Positions 58,701 through 64,000 of a DNA stretch of 64,000 bases are shown here, piece after piece. The stretch's first letter is position 1, and each line of letters opens with the position of its first letter. The notes under the pieces are model-generated. The model was not told the origin of the DNA. It was given only the letters and a program-made list of their open reading frames with translations, and made no database searches. A program made the position numbers and the translations under genes. The DNA comes from Benincasa hispida. Taxonomy: Eukaryota > Streptophyta > Magnoliopsida > Cucurbitales > Cucurbitaceae. The stretch is taken from contig NC_052349.1 in assembly GCF_009727055.1 (NCBI RefSeq), positions 43,925,942 through 43,989,941 of the forward strand, in the 5' to 3' direction.

Positions 58701-60053
58701 AAATGGTGAGCACAAACCAAACAACTCTTTCACATTCGATAGAAAAGCATGCTAAAATTGTCTTCATCTCTAATATTAGTGTTGTGTGAATAAATTTGCA
58801 AGTTAGGAATACCGAAGCAAGAATTTCTAGAGCTGCACCAAGAACGAGATACTTACATACGAACCTTGCCCTAATATATGTGCTAATAATGATGCTTTTC
58901 ATGTTTCCAGGGATAGTTGGGCTCCGATAGAACCCACCAAAGTAACTCCGTACAAATGGCAAGGAGACTTTAACAACAATTCTTCTAGCCAAATAACCAA
59001 CGCCACTCACAATTCAAGAAATAATAATCATCAAGGATAAAACTTTCCTCCTAAGAAACTCATCTCTTGTTTCACATAGTTCACTGTGCGAGGAAGATTT
59101 CCAAGCTCCCTTCTTCCTCTAGAACCCTATTACCCTATCTTTCTTTCCTAGGCAACCAATACAAAATAAAACACAACCAACTACAATGTTTCTTTTTCAT
59201 TGTGTTCGCAAACACTACAGCAGCCTAAACTCCATGCATCATTTGGTCATTATCAACAAAATCTTTTACTATAAGAAATTGACTAGCTACATGAATCAAA
59301 CAAACTGCCTTAAAGTTAAAAACTTCAAATATAATAACAAAGGAGTTAGATGATCATTCAGCCACTTATCAGTAACATTACAGAGATAAATAATACCATT
59401 CCCTGGGATAGTCAATGCGGGCCATTTTAGAAATGATGACTGCCAAAATTGCTGCTATCTGTTGAGGGACAAACATAGATAACCCAGAGAACGAGAAAAT
59501 ACTTAGCACACTGAAACGTAAAAATAAAACATGTGAATGAAGCACTTTCGGTTTATGCATTGTTCTTTACTTTTCTTCCCCTTAAGCGAGAGACAAACAG
59601 GAGGGGAAATAATAACTCATACCTTGTAATCTGGTTCTCTCAAGTGGGATAAGAGCTTCTTCCTGATATGAGCCTTCTCATCATTGCTAATTCCACTGAA
59701 ATTCATAAGCTAAGTACCATAAGAATGGGAAGATGCAAAACTAGTCAGAAAGAAAAGAAAAATGAAGAAAGGACTGGATGGGACGACCAGATATTCGGGA
59801 TTGTGCGTCTACTATTAATCCTCCAATGTCGATTAATACTGTTCTTCAAATAAACAGATGCCATGAGACGAATATCAGCCTGAGAAACTAAATCCGGCGA
59901 AGTGATCAGTTCCAAGAGACAAGAGCAAAACCCAGACCGACTATCAGTGTCAGATAGAGCCTTCTCTGCTTGTTTACGAACACCCTCATCGCCACTCATT
60001 GAATTCATTAGCAGCGTGTACATCGCCGCCATATCTGAGCTTGACATTCCCAT
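23922..60053 (-). CDS. Importin-11/KA120-like nuclear transport receptor, 22 exons
   Basis: Importin-beta family receptor that should carry cargo through nuclear pores under Ran control. It is the counterpart of the Arabidopsis ARM-repeat importin At3g08960. Exons in transcript order: 60053-59788, 59695-59623, 59458-59397, 52718-52577, 47685-47473, 47334-47268, 47144-46745, 34200-34053, 33943-33783, 33564-33465, 31074-31000, 30860-30726, 29321-29232, 28674-28492, 28400-28296, 27083-26925, 25355-25311, 25193-24972, 24618-24512, 24409-24356, 24250-24184, 24083-23922. They sum to 3036 nt, 1011 residues plus TAA, with every junction GT-AG and in phase. The N-terminus (MGMSSSDMAAMYTLL; RLMASVYLKNSINRHW) is the importin-N domain, and HEAT/ARM repeats follow to the C-terminal ALKMP. 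The length equals the family norm. The intron 1 donor (ATCTG/gtcgtc) is the weakest junction. Introns 3, 4 and 7 are bloated by transposons. Confidence 0.93.
26731..26830 (+). mobile_element. tRNA-derived SINE in importin intron 16
   Basis: It contains tccatagctcaagtggttaaggcata (A box, tRNA-like) and, about 30 bp on, a decayed B box (aatgtccaaatct). An A-rich end follows near 26815. It is the same family as the minus-strand copy at 23470-23735. It is not a functional tRNA, because no acceptor or anticodon fold can be made. Confidence 0.6.
27216..27490 (-). mobile_element. (CT)n tract and LINE 3' tail, copy 1
   Basis: A CT microsatellite at about 27214-27236 is followed by 'gaaaggaaacgagctcttcattgattaaatgaaaatgcc', the reversed 3' end of the LINE family also seen at 34255. 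The body phrase 'aaaatgagaacattgctattcat' recurs in the neighbouring copy near 27920. Intronic, no coding capacity. Confidence 0.5.
27557..28085 (-). mobile_element. LINE 3' tail, copy 2
   Basis: Begins 'aaaggaaaatacttttcattgatataatgaaagaggctaatgct', again the reversed LINE 3' end. It later repeats 'gagcttgtgtccaactactcaaaagtcgcctcatgtagaaaatgag', the diverged counterpart of 27340-27400. The small frames at 27885-28151 fall inside it and are not genes. Confidence 0.5.
29931..30589 (+). mobile_element. 5'-truncated LINE with 10 bp target duplication
   Basis: It carries the C-terminal end of a plant L1 ORF2 in broken frames ('tgctgttaaggctttgtgtacagaattatgattggaaagaaa'), a 3' UTR and an A-rich tail (aaaaataaaaataaaaaa). 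CAACTAAAAC lies on both sides, at 29921-29930 and 30590-30599. It sits in importin intron 12 in the antisense direction. Confidence 0.7.
31520..32810 (-). mobile_element. LINE fragment: endonuclease end and RT fingers
   Basis: The minus strand near 32620 gives a TFSDHFPLIIEAG-like phrase (end of the AP-endonuclease). At 32055-31837 it gives SLTTSVYEIIAKILAERLKK, and near 31790 GWILKLDLEKAFDRVDW, the RT palm start. The YxDD part and the rest are missing or scrambled. Intronic (intron 10), same strand as the importin gene. Confidence 0.7.
34255..34361 (-). mobile_element. 107 bp LINE tail with ~21 bp target duplication, beside exon 8
   Basis: A short 5'-truncated LINE copy: poly(T) on the plus strand at 34257-34264, then 'gaaacaagcctcttcattgaaataatgaaatgag'. 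It is flanked by ttacaagttgataagaacataa (34233-34254) and ttacaagttgataaaacataa (34362-34382). It lies only about 55 bp before the exon 8 acceptor. Confidence 0.75.
34764..36355 (-). mobile_element. 5'-truncated LINE-1, RT C-terminus to poly(A)
   Basis: A poly(T) of nearly 50 bases at about 34764-34813 is the A-tail of a minus-strand element. Upstream on that strand come ORF2 remnants in order. These are LPFLYLGMPLGRFPKRHSCW (36349 downwards), the 'SKIWKGMEPLIHCKLGNGL' block near 35830, a zf-RVT-like part at 35461-35240 and the extreme C-terminus at 35187-34831. Stops and frameshifts interrupt it. Confidence 0.8.
37087..37326 (+). repeat. 5' LTR of intronic Copia
   Basis: Starts tgttgaaactaagggactta and ends tatcttttaaca. 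A TATA box, cctataaata, lies at 37191-37200. The LTR therefore still has a visible core promoter that would fire antisense to the importin gene. Confidence 0.92.
37327..37338 (+). other. Copia primer-binding site
   Basis: TGGTACTAGAGC directly follows the 5' LTR. It is a one- or two-base variant of the plant initiator-Met tRNA complementary site. Confidence 0.85.
37339..42178 (+). pseudogene. Copia gag-pol of the intronic element, broken
   Basis: Domains in order: gag (MKPQMGKPLLYAATARNIWD near 38120, then stops), a zinc-knuckle remnant (CEHCKKHLHTKEQYWKLHG near 38620, last Cys replaced), and protease (LDSGDTDHLTG near 38885). Integrase lies at about 39290-39800 (LTLIHSDVWG, FIDDHTRLTW, ILRSDNGREF, QQNGVVERKN). 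RT lies at about 40660-41540 (EIPEWKTAV, WVFTLKYK, YVDD at 41224-41235). RNase H lies at about 41640-42178 (CDNKAAISIANNPAQHDRTK). In-frame stops in gag, a frameshift after integrase and a stop at 41537-41539 disable it. The RNase H end is intact up to its stop just before the purine tract. Confidence 0.9.
42176..42185 (+). other. Copia polypurine tract
   Basis: GAAGGGGAG sits just before the 3' LTR start and overlaps the end of the RNase H frame, as expected for plus-strand priming. Confidence 0.8.
42186..42422 (+). repeat. 3' LTR of intronic Copia
   Basis: Starts tgttgaaactaagagactta and ends ttttaaca, with cctataaata at 42291-42300. It differs from the 5' LTR by scattered substitutions and a short A-rich indel. 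Confidence 0.92.
42487..42910. mobile_element. hAT-like MITE, 424 bp, perfect 8 bp target duplication
   Basis: Terminal inverted repeats CAGTGTTTTTAAA (left) and, read inward from the right, CAATGTTTTAAAAAGCCC. Directly flanking them is CTTCTAAA at 42479-42486 and again at 42911-42918; an 8 bp duplication is the hAT signature. The inner parts near both ends are rich in gcgc and 'aggcg' blocks ('tgcgcaaagcgc', 'aaggcaaggcgc'), while the centre is AT-rich. No transposase is present. Confidence 0.85.
43913..45740 (+). mobile_element. 5'-truncated LINE-1 with long RT frame
   Basis: The frame at 43913-44677 covers most of the RT: IANEVVEEYKIKKKGWILKL, AFDRVDW, the RQGDALSSFLF block, YADD at 44291-44302 and FLYLGPPLGRYPRK. 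A frameshift near 44670 is followed by the FFREGSGGSKINHLVKWE block, the zf-RVT region and a 3' end near 45740 ('cattttatcaatgaaaactg', A-rich). The catalytic Asp pair is preserved, but the 5' part (ORF1, endonuclease) is absent. Its start abuts the minus-strand LINE head to head. Confidence 0.8.
46100..46640 (-). mobile_element. LINE C-terminal relic near exon 7
   Basis: The minus-strand frame 46470-46147 (FLSFGWHTALPNDTIG; WITLNERNKHLFTDKGSSFD) is the C-terminal part of plant L1 ORF2. The adjoining plus-strand stretch to 46640 ends 'cttttcattacatcagtgtgaagtagtttcttg', like a LINE tail in the other direction. The arrangement is unresolved. Confidence 0.55.
46745..47685 (-). other. Importin exons 5-7
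   Basis: Exon 5 encodes ISLHFFDFGWHLWQSDVQKI, exon 6 EVKPIKEVSPALLNVLQSFL, and exon 7 (400 nt, the largest) SKFWDFIKRACIKLMKVLIA through LLPGDRVVHLCSVLIR. Exon 6 ends with one base of a Tyr codon completed in exon 7. These exons form an island between the transposon-filled introns 4 and 7. Confidence 0.92.
47990..50200 (-). mobile_element. DUF4283-like retroelement ORF1 relic, split by a MULE
   Basis: Minus-strand frame 50180-49824 contains FLGGWVKVMDVVPHLWSKEF and CGGL, resembling the DUF4283 domain of plant LINE ORF1-type proteins. Minus-strand sequence below 48552 (LLQKHGPFLKN near 48160; WDRWQMKRRKRNSVGLGG near 48500) may be its continuation. The two parts are separated by the inverted-repeat element 48561-49753. 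The assignment is tentative. Confidence 0.35.
48561..49753. mobile_element. Mutator-like non-autonomous element, ~95 bp TIRs, 9 bp TSD
   Basis: The left end gagaaaaatacctttttggtcc and the reverse complement of the right end (gggaaaaataccttggtccc) start inverted repeats of about 95 bp. They share 'acaataggtgc', 'aattggccattttggtcc' and 'gaagaataggtt'. Flanks are TTAGAAAAT (48552-48560) and TTAAAAAAT (49754-49762), a 9 bp duplication with one mismatch. Internal sequence includes an AAG microsatellite (~48691-48721) and no transposase. It lies in importin intron 4. Confidence 0.8.
50700..52255 (+). mobile_element. 5'-truncated LINE-1, RT C-terminus to A-tail
   Basis: Frame 50808-51032 (AEHVPILYLGLPLGEYPKQV; LSRGGRATLCKSV), a zf-RVT block at 51628-51837 (LFFTCSYSAHCWWKLFSIFN; LLADLWFDRN), then a 3' UTR and an A-rich tail of about 40 bases ending near 52255. 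An internal duplication of 'gtttcaaagggtcttccattcaagatatt' lies at 50746-50850, and a 'catgtcaacattcttgtgtggatcatgatttt' repeat at 51440-51535. Confidence 0.75.
52577..52718 (-). other. Importin exon 4
   Basis: A 142 nt exon isolated by 6.7 kb on its 5' side and 4.9 kb on its 3' side. It completes the Trp codon begun in exon 3 and encodes SDLFPVLIQQLQSADVLLSH through TSDQRNFAE. The acceptor is aacacag/G and the donor GAG/gtagta. A (GA)n tract lies just inside intron 4 at about 52537-52566. Confidence 0.92.
53350..55540 (+). mobile_element. LINE C-terminal relic split by a solo LTR
   Basis: Plus-strand broken frames at about 53570-53873 carry the zf-RVT pattern (DRWIWLKNSSPGYTVKS; KTKIFLWDLRHK; PFICVFCW). 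They resume after 55364 with 'gggcatcctttcaaagcccaaaagatcttg' and 'gtgggagagaaacaatcgcatttcaatgacaaagct', the usual ERNNRIFNDK region. The solo LTR between them accounts for the gap. Confidence 0.65.
53880..55358 (+). repeat. Solo LTR inside a LINE, importin intron 3
   Basis: Begins TGATAACTTGTAATACAAGTTATT, a terminal palindrome, and ends AACGCATCA. AACATA flanks both sides (53874-53879 and 55359-55364). It contains a TATA-like 'gcctataaatatgc' near 54330 and 'cgagttcgaccctgg', a phrase I associate with plant Gypsy LTRs. Repeated 'catgcgatcac/atgcgatcgc' motifs occur in the first 300 bp. No internal element sequence or second LTR is seen. The 79-codon frame at 54326 is not considered a gene. 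Confidence 0.7.
55541..56370 (-). mobile_element. LINE 3' fragment, family 2
   Basis: Minus-strand frames 56362-56087 (SDIRFWSPNPSEGFTSKSFF; LILWRIKIPRKVRFF) and 56059-55643 (IFFGVEYVVRVWDSFFQTFG; WVLWGEQNRRVFRG) are the zf-RVT and C-terminus of a LINE lineage distinct from those in intron 7. The tail 'gaaatttgttgtttttattaaaaag' faces 55541. Confidence 0.7.
56880..57430 (-). mobile_element. LINE 3' fragment, family 2, second copy
   Basis: A T-rich start (the A-tail on the minus strand) with 'ctttcattgagaaaaaatgaaagaataca' matches the copy at 55541. The minus-strand frames 57378-57118 (LLWDRWGERNNRVL) and 57114-56900 (SEVWYLVRIHVSLWALVSKA) are the same C-terminal region with a frameshift near 57115. 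Confidence 0.65.
57600..57900 (+). mobile_element. LINE 3' tail
   Basis: Broken frames give an EWNQRIFNDKERSFNSLFEH-like phrase near 57670. The 3' tail 'gtttcatacatcaatgaaatttatttcttatcc' then runs into an A-rich end near 57900. The tail matches the intergenic copy at 19240-19292. Confidence 0.6.
58465..59010 (-). other. Unidentified 145-codon frame and LINE-like tail in intron 3
   Basis: The minus-strand frame 59010-58573 is open for 145 codons, rich in hydrophobic residues and without a motif I recognise. The sequence that follows it (58465-58520) carries 'caataagaaacaaatttcattgatgtatgaagagg', the reversed LINE tail. I take the frame as a chance opening in a LINE-derived 3' region rather than a gene. 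Confidence 0.35.
59397..60053 (-). other. Importin exons 1-3 and start codon
   Basis: Exon 1 opens with ATGGGAATGTCAAGC; a second in-frame ATG follows two codons later, and either could be used. Exon 2 encodes SNDEKAHIRKKLLSHLREPD and exon 3 IAAILAVIISKMARIDYPRE. Exon 3 ends inside the Trp codon of the PREW motif, completed 6.7 kb away in exon 4. The exon 1 donor is CTG/gtcgtc, not the usual gta/gtg. Confidence 0.9.
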
Positions 60054-60360
60054 TTTCAGATTAAGCCTGAACTCTGACCTTGTTGCTCAAGAAAAATGTC
60101 CCATATGAAAGAGTTCCCCACTCAAAATTCGCCTCCGATGAACTTCGGTACTGTAATCGAATCACCTAGCAAATGCCAGCCATCGAAAGTATTAACTCAA
60201 ATGCAACTTTTCTTCTGGCTTGATTTTGTCCTCCTCTGATGGCGATAATTGGTCGCGTTCTTGAGGGTTTTGGGCCAAAATTAATGTGAAAAGCTATAAT
60301 TATAATACCCCTTCTCCAAATCCTGCTCCAAAACAGACTTTCTTCGACATAATTGTCGGG
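60054..60360 (-). promoter_or_regulatory. Probable 5' UTR and promoter of the importin gene
   Basis: About 300 bp of less AT-rich sequence upstream of the start codon, before the AT-rich intergenic DNA begins. No clear TATA box is seen, which is common for housekeeping genes. The assignment rests on position only. Confidence 0.4.
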
Positions 60361-63308
60361 GGTTAATCTTGTTCTGTGTTTATAAGGTTTTTTTATCTTT
60401 TATTTTTTATTATTTTTGTTTCCAATATCAAGCACAGATATACATACGGCTATAAGATACGGATACGGCGATTCGTCAATTTTTAAAAAATAAAGATAAG
60501 AATGCGTCATTTTTTATATATTTTTTTAATATATATATATATTTCTAAAAAACGAGGATATCAATACGTTGAAGATACATTTTTTTAAAAAAAAATCTAG
60601 GATATAGATAAATTTAGCATACAAGTTAATTACAATAGCATAAAATATAATACAAATACTGAAATACAATACAAAAAAGCAACTTCTAAAATGTTGAATT
60701 ACAATAGTTAATAAAATGCAATAAAAAAGTGATTCATATTGCAAAGAAGAAGAAGATTAGAGGGAGAAGTATGAAGATAAACGAATAACTTCTTCATTGA
60801 ATTGTTGAAGATATCCAAATGGTTTATATTTTGGTGGACTTGGTGGGGACTCAAATGTGAAGATGGAGATTAGATGATTCTAGTCTAAGGTTTGGTCTGT
60901 TATTTTCTTTTTTTAGTTTTGGATTCGAGTAGTGAGCTTTTTAAATAGGTTGCCTAGATTAGATGAGTTGCTTGTCTTTTTTCTTAAAAAAAAATATGCG
61001 TAGAAATAGATACATCAAATCGCGTGTCAGATACGTATATGAGAAGTGTCTGGAAGTATCATAGTGTCTGATACAGATTCTTTGCCACACAAAAAGTATC
61101 TGTGCATAGGATCCAACCATTAAGCCCTCTATTTTCACCCCACATTTCTTATTGTTTAAAAATCGGAAACTAAATTTTGAAAATTAAAAAAATATATAGT
61201 TTTTAAAATTTTGTTTTTATTTTTTAAATTTGGTTAAGAATTCTATTATTGTATAAATCATTGTATGAAATGGTGATGAAATATACTTAATTTTTTAAAA
61301 TAAAAAAATAAAAACACAAAATGGTACGAAACGGAGCCTAAATATTTTCTAATTTCATGAATATAAAATATAGAATTGACAATTAATGTTTTTATTTGTC
61401 AAAACAAACTTAATTCAATTGACATAATGTTTCTACTATTACTCTCACCCTTTTTATCCATAGAAATGGAGCTATGTCAGAATTAACGAATAGTCATTTA
61501 ATTTTCATTCTTTTTTCTTTTGAGTAATTTCACACTTTGTTCGTGACTATAATTTATTCCGTTCAAATGTTTCAATCGTGAGTATTTTATCTTAACCATA
61601 AGCTTCCAAGCTTCCAAGTTTTGTAAATGTTAAAAGAAATAATAACAATAAGCTTTCAAGTTTTAAGCTACATATGTGGTTTAGTCCTTAATGTTGTGGT
61701 GGTTTTCCAATTTAGTCGTGGTTATTTTTGTGATTTTTCAATTTAGGTTCTATTGTATACAAGTGTGAACTTCGTAACGAATATTTTAAAATCTTTTGAT
61801 CTAGTCTCTCATAATAGAGAAATGTTAAAATTGATGGTTAAAATGTTAATAAACTCATGATAATGTATTTTTTAAAAAATTACTTATTAAGCTTTCAAAC
61901 ACTACTCCAACCTATAAGTTATATAATTTGTTGTCCACTTTTCTAGTAATATTTTCAAAAACTAAATTAAGTCACAAAAACTTTTTTAATATAAAATTGA
62001 GCATCTTGATATCTAGAGAAAACCAGAAAGTATTAGTTCTTCAAAGCTGATCAAAACAAACGAACCAAGGGTATATACCCGTAAAAATGAATTCTAATAT
62101 TAGGCATCTTTCGGTATTTTAATTATTATGGTGCATGTATATTTGTTTAGAAAAAAAAAATATTATGGAACATGTATGTTTGTTATTTAGCAAAGTGCCA
62201 AGAAAAAAATAAATGTTCAATTTTAATCTATAAAAACAAAAAACAAAAAAAAAAAAGACCAAATTTTAATTTTAAAATAGCAAAAATAACCAATTCATAA
62301 AAATAAAAGTAAAGAAATTAGAAGAAGAAATAAAATGCAAAAATTGAGAGCCACGTCGATACAAAACCGAACCAAATAAAAACCAATTCATTGTTTTGGT
62401 CTTTATTGAACATCAATTTGGATCCCTAGTTTATATAATTGATTGGTTTGGTTATTAGTTACCAAACTGACTTTCACCCCTAAACTTAACTACAAATTGA
62501 AGTCTTCATTTAACGAAAGTGAAAAAAACCATAATTTTTTTTTATGAAAAATACATAAATTTAAAAAATGAGAAACTGAAAATGAAATAGAAACGAGATC
62601 TTAGAGATTGATGTTTCATAAATACATTATTATAACTTCATCTAAAACTTAAACTTTCGACTTCTTCTCCAGTCTACAGTTATTCTATTACTTTGGCATA
62701 GGAGGCTCTTTTTCATTGTAATTGTAGATACTTTATTCTCTAAATTATAAATTTATCATTGTTGTCACGTAATTTTGCCATCAACATAGTCCATCTATAC
62801 CTTAACTAAAGTTGGATAGTTTTATTTATCATTATTTTTTAGTTTTGAGATAAATAAATGTCAAGCATATAAAAATAGGAGTAAAAGGGAATTGAAGAAG
62901 AGATGAGAGAAAAAAGATAGAGAATATAGAAGTATATGGTATTGATAGTTTATATTGATAGATTAAATTATAAAAAAAACAAAAAACAAAAAAACAAAAT
63001 GTACTTGGACTTTATACTTTATGTTAAAAATACCTATGAACTATTTAAAATCTTAAAATACCCTTAAACATTCAAAATGAGTTTAAAAGTAACATTGTTA
63101 TCGTTAGTTTTGGGTGGAAACCATTACAGTTTTGTGTCAAAAATACCCTCGAACTTTTAAAAGTTTAAAACATATCGTCAAACTAAAAAAAAAAAAAAAA
63201 AAAAAGACAGAAAACTTTTACTATTAGTATATGAACATAAACAATTAGTACCTAGAGATGTCCATTCTCCCTACGAGTCAGATGCCCGCCTTGAACAAGA
63301 CGAGATAG
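60361..63308. other. Intergenic, very AT-rich, no gene seen
   Basis: Homopolymer and AT runs throughout. The stretch 60432-61105 begins gcacagata and ends tatctgtgc and contains several 'gatacggatacg/tcagatacgtat' phrases, possibly a degenerate inverted-repeat element. At about 61405-61450 'acttaattcaattgacataatg' resembles the head of the SINE at 17572-17692. Nothing coding is supported. Confidence 0.5.
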
Positions 63309-64000
63309 TGTTGGGGATGATGCCCTAAACTCTCGTGTCCTGACGTTTGTAAACACGGTTTTGCACAAATGCTTGTGATGTATAATATATGATATTTTTT
63401 TCACTACTAGTCTTTGAACATTGTTTGTTTTATTTGTTTTACCACAAACCAATAAACTAAAATCTTTGGTTATCATCATGTAACTTAAGCATGTATGTGG
63501 TGACATATAAGTGGATCATGTCTTAAGTGATAACCAAAATGGTCTGTAGTATATGGATATAGGAGGGAACCCTTATCCTGATAACGCTACGGATGCGGCC
63601 CGATTTGTAGAATAGTTACAAGTGTTGTGACTTGCTATAGATGATCTGATCCTGATCATTCATATGGGAATGTGCGAGCAAGGGGCGTCCTATACAGGCG
63701 TCCTATACAAAGAGTTTGTATAAGACTTGACCATGAAGTGTTAACATCTCGTTATATAACGTCGTTCATGACAGAGACTTCACTTCACTAAGATGACCAT
63801 AGGTAACATGACCTAAATCCTGAGTGAGTTGGGAACTCCTACTTTTGAGGGTGGTCCTTTGATTTGCATGGGTGCAAGTGGGCAAATCGCTGACTCAAAC
63901 ATACCACTTTGGAGCTGGGAACCCAGCTACACAAGATGGAATTCACTCCTTTCTTAAAGCAGGGGTAAGTAGATAAATTGCTCCCTTAAGGGCTGATCTC
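63309..64000 (+). repeat. LTR-A, 5' part, cut by window edge
   Basis: Begins TGTTGGGGATGATGCCCTAAAC at 63309 and follows the LTR-A block order: 'gatcatgtcttaagtgataaccaaaatggtctgtagtat', then 'ggaattcactcctttcttaaagcaggggtaag'. The body of the element, if any, lies beyond the window. A short local duplication 'gcgtcctataca' occurs at 63686-63708. Confidence 0.8.

Noticed and set aside
1..64000. CRISPR arrays, bacterial operons, rRNA genes, viral integrations
   Set aside because: No regularly spaced direct repeats, ribosome-binding sites, rRNA motifs or viral coat/movement-type genes were seen. All RT-bearing sequences fit plant Copia or LINE elements.

Overview
The window is gene-poor nuclear DNA of a flowering plant, most likely Cucurbitaceae. 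The evidence is an intron-rich plant importin gene, plant Copia and LINE elements, and a Copia gag-pol (4776-8200, minus) whose protein closely resembles the abundant 'gag/pol protein' copies I know from Cucumis melo. The family assignment is an inference. Only two host genes can be supported. One is an intronless 191-codon gene for a secreted or membrane-anchored protein (17947-18522, plus). The other is a 22-exon importin-11/KA120-like nuclear transport receptor (23922-60053, minus), reconstructed here exon by exon to an uninterrupted 1011-residue reading frame.

Region 1-13354 is a wreck of nested long-LTR retrotransposons. It holds copies of a ~2.02 kb LTR family (LTR-A) in both orientations, a truncated Copia gag-pol, and a second family (LTR-B) with a tRNA-Met-type primer site but no recognisable coding interior. 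Region 13355-17940 holds a Gypsy-type solo LTR, older LTR debris and a tRNA-derived SINE. The small gene follows at 17947. After it come about 5.4 kb of AT-rich intergenic DNA, with short MITE and SINE insertions near the 3' end of the importin gene.

The importin gene spans 36 kb for 3.0 kb of coding sequence because three introns are swollen by transposons: intron 3 (6.7 kb), intron 4 (4.9 kb) and intron 7 (12.5 kb). Intron 7 contains a LINE interrupted by an antisense Copia element (both LTRs, PBS and PPT visible) and by a 424 bp hAT-like MITE with a perfect 8 bp target duplication. Intron 4 holds a 1.2 kb Mutator-like element with ~95 bp terminal inverted repeats. Intron 3 holds a solo LTR inside a LINE. 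All exons remain in frame with GT-AG borders, so the gene looks functional.

Upstream of the importin gene (60054-63308) is its probable promoter and then AT-rich DNA without genes. From 63309 the window runs into another LTR-A copy. I found no new defence, biosynthetic or RNA-based system. The most unusual signals are a dense array of short CGATCG-centred hairpin motifs inside LTR-A, a CATCGAGTAT-rich array inside the LTR-B element, and several cleanly dated nested insertions.
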